Shown here piece by piece: positions 22,878 to 33,330 of a stretch of 64,000 bases of DNA (positions within the stretch are counted from its first letter, which is position 1; every line of letters begins with the position of its first letter). Made by a program: the position numbers and the translations under genes. The stretch lies in NCBI RefSeq assembly GCF_021155775.2, contig NC_060238.1, positions 12,965,042 through 13,029,041 of the forward strand, in the 5' to 3' direction. The notes below the pieces were generated by a model. That model searched no databases, was not told the origin of the DNA, and saw only the letters and a program-made list of their open reading frames with translations. This DNA comes from Neodiprion pinetum (lineage: Eukaryota; Arthropoda; Insecta; Hymenoptera; Diprionidae).

Positions 22878-22936
22878 GAGGCGCGTAGCGCAGAGGTGGG
22901 GTTAGCACCCGAAGCGTGCAGGCGCGAAGCCCCTAG
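22878..22936 (+). other. Candidate Helitron 3' terminus
   Basis: G+C-rich DNA with GGCGCGTAGCGC near 22879 and GGCGCGAAGCC near 22921, ending CCCCTAG at 22936 followed by T. Helitrons end CTRR, insert 5' to T, and carry a short hairpin just inside. CTAG fits, but I cannot point to one clear 16-20-bp hairpin at the usual distance. Confidence 0.5.
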
Positions 22937-23152
22937 TTATCCATAAAATACAGAACGCCAAAATAGACTTTCAAAACTTTTTTTGATTGAAGATTCAAGA
23001 ACCTAATCCGATCCTTACAGATTTGGGATCGATACTAGAGAAAATCAATTAGTGAAGTATCAATAAAAAAGATCTATTTTCTCGACACAAAAATTCGATT
23101 CTTGTGTGGATCGATCTAGAATCGCATATCCCTGCAGTAAATACATAGCCAT

Positions 23153-24204
23153 CAATTACCCAGGTCTCGCCACCTGGAGGTCGCTGCGATGAAGAGACCC
23201 ACCCTATCCCGTCCCAACCTCCCAACCACGTCAGGAAAAATTAAAAGTATTACATCCATCGATGGGTGTACAAAAGAAAATTAGTAAATCAAAAAAATTA
23301 AGTTTGACATGCAGGAGTAGATTAGACATTGATAGATAAGGCGTATTGAAAAATCAGCAAAATCTACGGTACAAAACATAATGAAAAGTAATGGCACGTC
23401 TAACTCACTGCGGGATTTAGAACTCTTGTATCCTAACTACTGTCAGAGAATTTGTATGCAATTCAGCTGACGGCAGTTTAAAGTGGCATGAATATTTTTA
23501 ACATTTTTTCAATTCCTCGTAGGCCGAGGACAATGAAACCAATACAATGAAAACAAGCCACTACAGAACCGTTGGAACGGATCGGGCTGCTCCCACTGAG
23601 GTTACTATACTTCTTTTTAACATTTGCAAGCCATCTTTCAGTACGAGAACAGGGCGTCTACTAGAGTTACAGCATCAAAGTCAGATTCTTCTGAATAGTA
23701 AACAACCTGGTGGAGTCCCGTGAGGAAAATCTGAAAACAAAAATAGTTTGTAAATACAAATTAGTTTCCTTTTTACTGAAAATTGCCACATACGTACTAT
23801 ATGTAGCATGTTTAACAAAGTCTTGGCTTCCATCTACTATGATGTGGAACAGCAGGACCTGCGAACATCCAGGTTCTCGCTTCTTGGTATCTATAGATTA
23901 TAATAATTCGTTTTGACATTTGAATTACTCGCGGAAAAAACGGCGGTCGTAGTGTGCTCTCACGCCGGATCACTGAGCCAACGTTGATTTCTATCTTCTG
24001 GACGGGGACGGAGGGCTTCCTCTGACGAATCGACAACTGGCCTCAATAAGCATCCTCCTTGAAAATGGTCAGAGCGGAACCTCAGCGTTTCCAAAGGTTC
24101 AAAATCCTAGTCTAGGTTCACGTTCGGCCATCGTGTTTTAACTGGCTCTGGTTTGTTTGGAAAACTGTACAATAGAAAAAAAGCAAATAATACAGAACAC
24201 AATA
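23153..24204. other. Non-coding DNA, no gene recognised
   Basis: Mixed-composition sequence that starts with a G+C-richer block (to about 23240). That block may belong to the same interrupted repeat as 17456-17691. No supported coding frame. Confidence 0.4.
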
Positions 24205-24680
24205 ATAACGCTACCGGTCAAGCATCTCTAGACGCCAGATTCGATTCCTAGCTCGATCGTTAATTTTTCGAAATCACCAATTTTTCGAATTTATATCTTT
24301 CAACAATTATCTTCTCGTATTTAATGAAATGCACATCCGCATATCATTTATTAGACGGCTTTGCCCGTCTTGCGTAGCTTTCCATCGGAAGCAAAATAAT
24401 CAAAAATGTCAACATTCATCATCTACATACATTCTTAGACAGGGTGATCAAGAGACGAAAATTCCTATTCACACATACCAAGCACATGAATAAAAATTCG
24501 AACTCATTGGTGATGAGAGAAATTAACGACAACAGAATCAGGGCGGCTAGGTGGTCTAGCGGAGTAAGGCTCCGGTCAAGCATCCATGGACGCCAAGTTC
24601 GATTCCTGGCTCCGTCGTTAATTTTTCGAAATCACCAATTTTTCAAATTCATATCTTTCAATAACGCTACCATAAGGGAC
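24205..24680 (+). repeat. Tandem ~360-bp units carrying a tRNA-like sequence
   Basis: The tRNA-like 3' half CGGTCAAGCATCTCTAGACG with a GATTCGATTCC box lies near 24215, and a complete copy lies at 24542-24617, an offset of about 360 bp. After each copy the same tail follows (CGTTAATTTTTCGAAATCAC). Between copies come a small hairpin AGACGGCTTTGCCCGTCT (near 24352) and a TATTCACACATACCAA segment. The same order of blocks recurs at 56515-57150, so this is a dispersed family. Confidence 0.75.
24542..24617 (+). ncRNA. tRNA-like sequence (probable SINE head)
   Basis: A 76-nt block starts GGCGGCTAGGTGGTCTAGC and ends GTTCGATTCCTGGCTCCGTC. TGGTCTAGCGG resembles a Pol III A box, and AGTTCGATTCC is a near-perfect B box. 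A short T run follows. The first five bases pair only partly with CCGTC, and I cannot draw a convincing anticodon arm. I call it tRNA-derived, not a functional tRNA gene. Confidence 0.6.
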
Positions 24681-24768
24681 GTATGCTCTATCCTATCACC
24701 AGCAAATTTCGATCGTAATAATGGGCGTATGCTCTATCGTATCGTCGACAAATTTCGAGCGTAATAAT
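24677..24768 (+). repeat. ~47-bp tandem duplication
   Basis: CGTATGCTCTATC followed by CAAATTTCGATCGTAATAAT is repeated with a few changes (GACAAATTTCGAGCGTAATA) directly after the tRNA-like unit. Confidence 0.7.
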
Positions 24769-25510
24769 TTAACGTTCACCTCACCTAATCAAGGTGGACA
24801 TGAATAACATAATTTACGCTTCAATTGTGTTTCGCTTATTTAGAATAGGGAGGGTGGGGGAATCACGGACGGCGGGTAATGGCGGACGCACGGGATTAAT
24901 TATGTTAGAAAAGGACAGAAGATATTTTGAATGACGCAATCGTAAGTCAACCCTTCAGCCAATGCCAAACAATAAGTCTTAAAGTGAGGAGGCTCTTGCG
25001 CTTCAAGGTAAGTTAACTTGATTATTTTTCAATAATTTCATCTTCTTTTTGTGTAAAATTGGATGTATGCTTTTTACTGTACAAAAAACATAGGAGCATG
25101 ATGGTTTTTTTTGTGAGATAACATCTAATTGAACAACGTTTCAAAGCACTCGTGTCATGCACCGCATGGTTCTAACCTCAAATAAAATATTTATATTGCG
25201 TTTCTGGGCGAGTCGGCTAATGGCGGACGATTTGAATGGGGTAAACACGAACGTCCGCAGTTACCCCTAAACTGTATTGAGTGCTGAACTTTTAATCCAA
25301 ATTTGTAGTCAACAGTCGAATACCGTCACCAAATTGTTAATATAATATAAGTACAATATTTCACTGATATGTAAATCAGTTTGAAATAAATGCATTAATG
25401 TAACTAGGTGTATTTTGGTGCAGAGATAGTAGATAGGCCGGATAATTATTTTTTATCCCAATTAATACGTTATTTCTGATATTGTTATTAAATATAAATT
25501 AATATTTCAG

Positions 25511-27521
25511 ATGCCAAGACGTTACCAAAGAAAGACAGAGACTAAATATGAATTAGTGGACTTGGAGAAAGCCATTCAGACTGTGTCATGTATCTGCCTG
25601 AGCGGCAGAGCAACCTTCGATCTAATCATATCGATCGACAGGTGACACTAGGTGTCCCTCAATTGTCGCGCTTATCTTTGGTGACCGCGAGATCCTTTCG
25701 ATACGCCAGTTCGAGCTCGACCATCGAGCACAATCTACTTGTACTCCTCTGAATATATATATATATCTATTGTTTTATTAAACTATGAGTCTTTATTCAC
25801 TTCCTAATCCAATATTTAACAGACTGTCAGAAACAAAACACTTTCACTAGGAAAGGCAGCTATTACTTATTCTGTGTCAAAAAGCACTATACATGACTAT
25901 CTTAAACAAGAAACTATTAAGACTCCAAAAACTGGAAGAAAGGCTATATTTTCTCAAGAACAAGAAGTAGAACTAGAGGATCATATTTTGAAATGCAGTA
26001 AACAGTTTTATGGTTTAACTGTTGAGGTGGTCCGCAAAATAGCCTTCAAATTTGCCGAAGTCAATAATTTGAAGCATAATTTTGACAAAAAAAAACCCAA
26101 ATGGCAGGTGAGGACTGGTTCTATGGGTTCAAGAAAAGGCATCCTAATATTTCGCTTCGTAGACCTGAATCTACTTCTATCAATAGAATTACTGCCTTTA
26201 ACGAAACAAACGTGAAAATGTTTTTCAATAACTTGGAATCACTCCAAACAAAATATCAGTTTGATGCTGTTCGCATATATAATGTTGATGAAACCGGCAT
26301 TTCTAATGTGCAGAGAAATTCCAGGATACTAGATACAAAAAGCCAGAAGCAAGTCGGTATGATAACTAGTGGTGAAAGAGGAACTACAACAACAGTTGTT
26401 TGCGCATTCAGTCCCTCAGGGAATTATGTTCCTCCGTTTTTCATTTTTAAGCGGAAAAAACAGAATGCTCAATTGTTGAGAGGAGGCGATTCTGATCTGA
26501 TAGCAGCAGTTAGCGAGTTGGGTTGGATGAACGAAAACCACTTTGTAGATTGGTTACGTCATCTTATCTCATATGCAAAGCCATCTGTTGAACAACCAAT
26601 TCTACTTGTTTTGGATAACCACGAAAGCCACGTTAGCCTTGCTTGCTATCTGCTTTGTCGCCAGAATGGAATAGTATTGTTATCTCTTCCACCGCATACG
26701 TCACATCGAATGAAACCTCTGGATTTAACATATTTTGAACCCCTCAAAACTGCATATAACCGCGAACGTGATTTATACATGGCTTCCAACGTAGGCCAAA
26801 GGATTACTCAGTATGAAGTCGTCGAACTTTTCACTAAAGCGTTCAATCGGTTCAGCAATATTGAGAAAGCAGCAAATGGATTCCGGGCAGCTGGTATTTG
26901 ACCATTAGATACAACAAAATTTGATGAACAGTTCTTAGAAGCGACATTGCCTGATACTCAATCAATACCCTCGTCAAATGTTCAACCACCAGAGGGTCAG
27001 GAAACACAAGCATCAGAGGAGAAAGGACCTATAACATCTGAGGCTCAGATGATAAAGCCAATCAGCCAAATAGCTCAGTTAGACGAATCATTTCCACTTC
27101 AGGAAATTGTTACTGTTCCCCAAATATCACAACCCAAAACAAGAGAAACTTCTAGAAAGAGGCATTCAATTATAATAACCAGCACCCCCATGAAAGATGC
27201 TTTAAAGGAAAAGAACGAAAAAGGAAGAAAAAAGATCAGATTAAAGTTAATGAAAAGATTAATAGTAAAAATAAAATTAATAGAGGCGTGAAGAATCTAA
27301 AAGCATTTGAAAATGATACATGCAACAAAAAAAAAAATGACAATAAAAAAGTCAAATCGAAGAATCGAGAAGAGTATTTTTGTCCAATTTGCAACGAAAA
27401 ATATGTACAACCAATCACCGAAGACTCGATAATGTGTTATAAATCTAGATTATGGGCCCATGAGAAGTGCACAAATGGGAAAAGCACTCCGACGGGCTTT
27501 TTATGCGATTTTTACGCTAAT
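25511..27521 (+). pseudogene. pogo-like DDE transposase, disrupted
   Basis: The start is ATG at 25511 (M-P-R-R-Y-Q-R-K-T-E-T-K-Y). The reading frame is cut at 25583 by the solo LTR and resumes at 25827. The psq helix-turn-helix follows (L-G-K-A-A-I-T-Y-S-V-S-K-S-T-I-H-D-Y-L). A one-base shift in a poly-A run near 26085-26095 moves it to the frame of M-A-G-E-D-W-F-Y-G-F. The catalytic triad is visible as N-V-D-E-T-G, L-V-L-D-N-H-E-S-H and H-R-M-K-P-L-D, that is D63, D172 and D208 counted from the Met at 26101. A TGA at 26899-26901 interrupts the G-I-x-P-L motif. Downstream are a Pro/Gln/Ser-rich linker, a basic segment and a PHD-like finger (C-P-I-C near 27383, W-A-H-E-K-C, then F-L-C-D-F). 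Not functional as it stands. Confidence 0.85.
25584..25821 (+). mobile_element. 238-bp solo LTR with 5-bp target duplication GACTG
   Basis: Begins TGTCATGTATCTG and ends ATATTTAACA, flanked by GACTG at 25579-25583 and 25822-25826. It carries a TATA-rich stretch and TTTTATTAAA near the 3' part. Removing it and one GACTG restores the pogo frame across A-I-Q-T-V-R-N. A 5-bp duplication fits Copia or BEL/Pao. Orientation is taken from the TG...CA ends and is not proven. Confidence 0.85.
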
Positions 27522-27741
27522 TAGATTGTGTCCGGGATTACCCCACTCAGTATCCATAATTACCCCACATGCTGTCGATTACCCATCCCGGACACCAGAT
27601 GTTTAGTTTTTTTTATTGTAACTTGATTATATTCAAAAATTCATAACTGTTGAGTGTAAAAACATAAGGTTGATCACTTAATATGGTTTTATTTTATTTT
27701 AGTTTTCCCTTAGGTGTTCGCAATTCCCCCACTCTCCCCTA

Positions 27742-30700
27742 CGACGCCATCGGTTTTTTCTTCTTATTGACCACGAAAACAAAAGCCCGATGGCATTTTT
27801 GAATATTTGTGTATCCCACGCGTCGCTGTCACTGATGGTTGATTATTTTGACCAGTGTATCGAAAAAATCAGTCTACTGACAGACTCGTACGGCCGACTT
27901 ACCCAGGAATCACCACTAAGAATTCTCGTCTCGCATCATCTCTCGGAAGTTTTCGGCAACGCCGGTAAAAACAGAGTACCATGATTCCGAGCTGAATTTT
28001 CTATTCATGCATCGTATATTGTCGCAATTTTTTCGATTTTGTGCAATTTTTTTTCGAAAGAAAGTGAAAAATGAAGTTGTTATGTTAATTTTTTGATAGA
28101 AAGTGCGTAGACTCTGATTTCGAACGACATAAGTGAAACGCACACATTTTACGATTCAGGCGACGGAAAACGTTCTTGAATTTGGGTGATTTAATGCTTC
28201 CGTCGGAATCTATTCTTCATGAATCATCGTAGGCCGCGAAGAAAATCGATTCTGCTACACCGTTTCCCAGATATCCCGCAAAGTTCCGGGGGTCCGTGGA
28301 ATCTATCGGGCGACCTAGTCACCCCCCCCTATCACCTAGCTCAAGATGTTTATTAGAATTACCTGCAATCCTGTAAAGGACTACGGAATGTGCAGAGAAC
28401 ATTGACGGAGTTCAGCTCCCGCTCAGGTCGTTCTTGACATACTGGAGATTTCAATTCAGGTCCTGACGTTCCACAGTTTCGTTCGTTACGCGCTACATTT
28501 CTGTGGTTGGTACTAGTTACTAGTAGAGAAGGTAGGAATCAGGGCAGGAATAATACGCGCACAGAGAAACATTCAAAACTTGAGTTTTCAATATATGTAG
28601 AACTATCTAGATTGAGTTCAGCTGTCTTCAACGGTTTGGTGTTTCATGAAAGGCAACAATTTATTCTTGGAGTTTGAAGATACGTTTTAGTATGACTGTA
28701 TTTGCAGGGCTGAATGTCAAAATTTATTTAGACGATGTTATTATGCTGTTATCAGCATGTATCAAAATCACCAGCATTAGGCAATTTAACGATCTCTTTG
28801 AAACTGTTGATGAATTGCCCTCGAATTAATTTGAATCGTCAAATAAAAGCTAAATTGTATATTTTTTTCTCTTACACACATCATATATTCAACCGTCATA
28901 ACTTATTTCTAGATTTTCTGCGATCTAATACAAAACAGTGAATCATGTTTAACTGCTTTTAGTGATCGTAATCAATCTATTTAAACATCCGTGTAGGATT
29001 ATAATATCATTTTTCATTTAAATAGGGAGTATATTCGGCAATTATCATGTACAATAATTACACAACTCATAACAATATACTCAGCTATATCATAAAATCA
29101 ACTTGGTACCTAATAATCAATATAAATAATGAATAATAATCATGTACTTTCAATCATTTATTATAAACAATTTATCGACGTCAATGTCTATTATAACGTA
29201 TAAAAATGTGAGGCATTGTAACCCAACAACTTGAGTCTTTGACGATCAGCCCAAGCTTCCCATAAGGTGATTACCAAATATGGCTTCAATGCTCTTTGTC
29301 TCTCTGACTTTCTAGATTTGTATCTTTCAGGTGATTATACATCACTTCTCTGCTGCAATGTAGTATATTACTTTTGCTCTTGTACATGACTGAGTTGAGA
29401 GGCTTTTGGCTTTCCCTTGCGTGTTTGTTTTCTATATTATTGTTGATATTACATTGTTAATATATGATATATATTCCTGTCATAAAGCAGAAATGGATAA
29501 CGTTGCGGGTCTGGAGGATTTCGTGTTTGTCACATCCGATACGCGGTAATGGCACCGAACTTTTGACAACAACCCGTTATGTCAAAGAGTGTTTCAGCAT
29601 TGAGCTTTCACGTATTTAAAGTTTTTAATGTACCATGTTCCAACAGAGAGATTAGGTCAAACAACTTCAGCGATGAATTCTTTATATACCCTAAAGTTTT
29701 CATCGATATCAGTTTAAATTATTACGTTATCGAATCTCAGGGTGGTAACTTTAGCGTATTTGATCACTCTTGATAGGCAATGAAGCCTTGTATTCTAGAG
29801 TTAGCAAAACGAATTCCTTTTTCATTCATATTCAGAGGTACTGCTACCTCTGTCTAGAATAGTAGCAAAAATATTTCACTTTACACACACAAAAAAAAAA
29901 CAACACGTTTGATATTTTTTTGTTCATAACAAACCGATTGATCTATTGTTTTGGGTCAAGCGATATTTTGAGTGCACAACATTATCGGATCAACAATTTC
30001 ATTTTCCTACTCCGTCAAATGATAGCTACATGTTTGTAAAGTAAAATGTTCCTAAGTTTTTATTGCAGGATTAATGGGCAAACTGAAATCGTGCATAGCG
30101 TCAATTGGGGATCAACGCGCGTCGCGGGAGGTGGCAGGCGTATTTTTGGGAAGGAATGATTTTTTTATATTTTTGTAAATGGATGAGAGATGAATGAATC
30201 AACAAGCCATACTTTGCATGGAACCGTTGTATAGTTTCTTCACCAAAAAATTACCGAAAAGCGATGAATCATCGGAGAAAAAGGAAATCCTCTTTCAATA
30301 GAACGTCAATTACTTCATCTCCAGCCGCATTGCTTCCTCTTGGTGGTTTAACCAATAAATAAGTTAAGACTAATCTATACATGTATTTGAGTGAAGAAAA
30401 ATGAGTCACGATGGTCATCTACGCCACATCAGAGCTGCTCATCATTCCAAAGCACGGTTAAAACAAAATTCATCAAGGTGACATGCACAGAATGCACCAC
30501 ATGTGGAAAATATGCCCACAATAAGCATCTGTAACGTTCTAATTAATCAATACGATAATCAAGCCTATCAAGGCTTATAGCAGCATGTAGAATAACAAGA
30601 ACACGTTAAAAGTTAATGAAAGGCGATCGATCTTGTCGACGCGCGTCCTATCCAAAAACGAATACTCGAAACAATAAAAAATGATAATAATAGAACAAAA

Positions 30701-30813
30701 CGTGAGATGAAGCAAGTTCAAACTCAACCCACTTTCGAATAATTAATGAATATCTAGAATCTGGTTTGGTTGTAACAATTTATAGAAAACAACAGAATAT
30801 TCAAGGTATACAT
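27742..30813. other. AT-rich non-coding DNA, no gene recognised
   Basis: About 3 kb of intron-like or intergenic sequence with dense stops. A C-run near 28320 and poly-A at 29890-29899. Short open frames near 27790, 28735 and 29579 show no motif. Confidence 0.5.
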
Positions 30814-31081
30814 TGTGACGCCCGAAATGCAATGCATTCGGTTACCTGGAAAAGTGATCGAGAACTTATGATGAAAATTGATCTCATAAAAGATATCGCG
30901 AGATATTGTTGGGCGCCTTGCGCGATGACGTGATTATCACGCATCTCGATTGTCAGCCTTGCTAATCCTCGGCTACATACTCTTGGCACCAGATAGCTTA
31001 ATACTGCAGAGAGTAAACGGACAATTTTGAGGAGATAAAAAACGAACACTCGTAGGCTATATAATTTCACCAAAATAATGA
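30814..31081 (-). mobile_element. Diverged 3' fragment of the long Gypsy-type LTR
   Basis: Reading on the minus strand, the segment ends GGGCGTCACA and shares blocks with the ends of the LTRs at 5444-7378 and 43830-45720: AAGGCGCCCAACAA, a CTCTCTGCAG..TACT stretch, and AAGTTCTCGATCAC before the end. It is an older or different subfamily. The other end is not recognised, so it may be a truncated solo LTR. Confidence 0.65.
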
Positions 31082-31804
31082 AACAATAAGACAGAATAAT
31101 TCAGGGTGAGTTTTTGATCTTGAGATATCACAATATCTCAAGAAATACGCATTTATTAAAGGTTGTTCTATATGAATGTGTATCTGTATGGAAATTAATT
31201 CTTCGCGTATGTAAGTATGTTTGCTTGTGTGTGAAACGTATTCGTCAAGTTATATGTATTGTCGATGACCGAACGGGAAAAAAGTGTATTAGGGAGAGTG
31301 AGAGCAAACGACGTGAAAAAGGTATGAGTTCGAAAGGAAAGAGAGTACGTACGTGAGAATGGATGAAGGAAGACGTATGAATTTATACGGGAGATTATAA
31401 GCAACCAAAACGCGCGAATGGTCCGAACAGTTGTGAAGTTATTCTGTTGTTAGTATAATTAACTATTTATTCATTACAAACTACAGTCGTTTATAATATA
31501 ATTGAATTGAAATATCTTATCATATATTTGTGTTGCATATTGCCGACCCTCCAACGTCTATTTTCTGCCGAAATTACCTCTTCTCCACTCGTTACTTGTT
31601 TAAATTTTAAGCCTTGTCTTCATTCGGAAGTGGGATGTATCCGTAAAGTCTACCTAAAAGGTGAAACAAATTCTAAATAGAGATCACGTGAAGTTCGAAA
31701 ATCGGATAACGTGTTCTAACGGAAAAGAGTGTACGATTAATTGCCAACGGTACAGAGGTTAAGACTATTGAAAATTTGCGAGTAATACCGATAGTTCTGC
31801 AGGA

Positions 31805-32326
31805 ATGAACGAGAACATTCCGTCTATACCGGAGGATCGATTCGACCAATTTTATGGAGAAATGATGAGGACGGTACGATCCGGTGATTCAATTAATAAA
31901 ATGAGTCATACATGGAGTAATTTATCGTACCTCTCGTGCGATGGCGGAGATTATTCCCTGGGCAGAGGCAAAGAAACCGAAAGAAGCTTGGTTCTCTTGG
32001 TAGAAGTAGTGCCTTCTGCGCATCCAATTGGCGCAACGACAAATCAAACGACTAGCCAAACGGTGAATGGAAGTGCTGAGAGCGACATGGAGGTCGAGGA
32101 TCCGACCGAAGTTCGGCAGGATTCGGAAGGAAATCCACGCGGTAACACGAATAGTGTGGAAGCAGTGATCTGGGTGATCGTTGAGGACGGAAGGAGAAGG
32201 GATATGATGTTCAACGAACTGTTCTCGAGATTAAGAAGGAACGATGGTCGACCACTCCCTCCCGTCATTGAACCTCAAGTTACCGTGCCGAATTATCATA
32301 TTATGCCGGATTTAAGGTGCTTTTAA
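31805..32326 (+). pseudogene. LTR-retrotransposon gag N-terminal fragment
   Basis: A 173-codon frame starting M-N-E-N-I-P-S-I-P and ending P-N-Y-H-I-M-P-D-L followed by a stop. N-Y-H-(I/V)-M-P-D-L is the entry to the capsid domain in a group of insect Ty3/Gypsy gag proteins as I recall them. The Ser/Asn/Glu-rich N-terminal half fits that family. The capsid itself is missing. A sequence near 31540 (TTGCCGACCCTCC) could be a decayed primer-binding site, which would place the lost 5' LTR left of it. The orientation is opposite to the LTR fragment at 30814. Confidence 0.55.
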
Positions 32327-32401
32327 AGTTGCGTGAAAACTCCGATGCGGCCCCCTTCCAACGCGGTAATGCAGAGCAGAGTACCAAGGTACCTCCGCAC
32401 A

Positions 32402-32415
32402 CCGCTAGGTGGCGC
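32402..32415 (+). promoter_or_regulatory. Candidate CTCF-type site
   Basis: CCGCTAGGTGGCGC matches 13 of 14 positions of the animal CTCF core CCASYAGRKGGCRS. It lies in a locally G+C-richer stretch (32340-32480) between the gag fragment and the minisatellite. A single motif match cannot show occupancy. Confidence 0.45.
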
Positions 32416-32689
32416 AGCGCGCATCTTCTAACCAGGTTCAATAGTAGAAACCTGCATAGAAGACGCCCGCTGCATTGCAAAAATTCGTGAATCTTTCACA
32501 ACAATGCTCATCAGCATCGCAATGTATGCAATCGATTGCATAAAATCATGAACGGATTACGCAAATTATTCACATACATAAATGTACATTATTTCTGCAT
32601 TCGACGAATGTTAAGTTTACGAGGAATCAAAGTTTGATTTGATTAGTGGAATATCAACTTTTTTATAGGAGAAATATTCTCTACACAAC

Positions 32690-33330
32690 TGACCAAACTT
32701 TCGTCTCTCTCTCTCTTGGACAGAGTGGTGATTATTCGTGAAAAGTAACTTACTTCATACAAGTGACGAAACTTCTGTCTTTCGCTCTTGGGCAGAGCGG
32801 TATTTACTGGTGAAAACTTATTTCACCCTCTAATATATTATCTACGACAAAGCATAAAATCGATGAATCAATACTGAGATTGAAAGTGGTATGGATCTCC
32901 CACACAACTGACAAGTAACTTTCGTCTCTCGCTCTTGGGCAGAGCGGTGTATACTGGTGAAAAGTAACTCACTTCACCCTCTAATCGATTATCTACGACA
33001 AATCATAAAACCACGGATCAATACTGCCATTGAAAAGTGGTATGGATCTCCCACACAAGTGACGAGTAACTTTCGTCTCTCGCTTTGAGGCAGAGCGGGG
33101 CTTACTGGTGAAAAACTTACTTCACACTCTATTACTTATGAGAAGGCATAGAATCTATGAATCAATACAAAGATTCAAAAGTAGTACGGATCATCCATAC
33201 GAGTGACGAAACCTTCGTCTCTCGCTCTTGGACAGAGCGGTGATTACTAGTGAAAAACTTATTTTACACTCTATTTCTCACGACCAGGCATAGAATCTAT
33301 AAATCAATACAGAAATTGAAATGTAGTATG
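32690..33330 (+). repeat. Minisatellite, five copies, ~145-bp period
   Basis: The core TCTCGCTCTTGGGCAGAGCG followed by GTGATTACTGGTGAAAA recurs near 32705, 32778, 32925, 33073 and 33213. The full unit also includes ATCTACGACAA and GATCAATAC-type segments and GGTATGGATCTCCCACACAA. The first unit is about half length. No coding potential. Confidence 0.88.

Larger units (their letters stand above)
18450..22936 (+). mobile_element. Decayed Helitron with an OTU domain, truncated before the helicase
   Basis: Plus-strand fragments in order are an OTU protease, a linker, a cysteine-containing N-terminal region, the Helitron replication-initiator domain, and the start of the region before the helicase. 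Open frames break at about 22620, and no PIF1-type helicase Walker motifs follow. A plausible 3' terminus with G+C-rich repeats ends CTAG before T at 22937. The 5' end (normally TC) is not identified and must lie left of 18450. OTU-bearing Helitrons are known in animals. Confidence 0.78.
17692..23135. mobile_element. Segment with hAT-like inverted ends and 17-bp flanking direct repeats, carrying a Helitron
   Basis: The left end TAGGGATGGGCGAT and the right end ATCGCATATCCCTGC are imperfect inverted repeats of the kind seen on hAT elements and MITEs. The flanks AGTAAATACATTGCCAT (17675-17691) and AGTAAATACATAGCCAT (23136-23152) are 17-bp direct repeats with one mismatch. hAT elements make 8-bp duplications, so either the repeat is fortuitous, part of a larger tandem structure, or the true ends differ. 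Subterminal AATCGATT-rich sequence occurs on both sides. Confidence 0.5.
24848..27739 (+). mobile_element. pogo/Tigger-type DNA transposon
   Basis: The inverted ends GGGAGGGTGGGGGAATC (24848) and GATTCCCCC-type AATTCCCCCACTCTCCCC (to 27739) are flanked by TA at 24846-24847 and 27740-27741, the pogo target site. The interior encodes one transposase on the plus strand, with a psq-type helix-turn-helix, a DDE domain and a C-terminal cysteine-rich finger. A 238-bp solo LTR interrupts the N-terminal region. Length without it is about 2.65 kb. Confidence 0.88.

Noticed and set aside
24542..24617. True tRNA gene
   Set aside because: The T arm and boxes are good, but acceptor pairing is incomplete and no anticodon stem-loop with a plausible anticodon can be drawn. 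Repeated copies in a mobile context favour a tRNA-derived repeat.
32690..33330. CRISPR-like array
   Set aside because: The period is ~145 bp with homologous spacers, in a eukaryotic context. It is a minisatellite.
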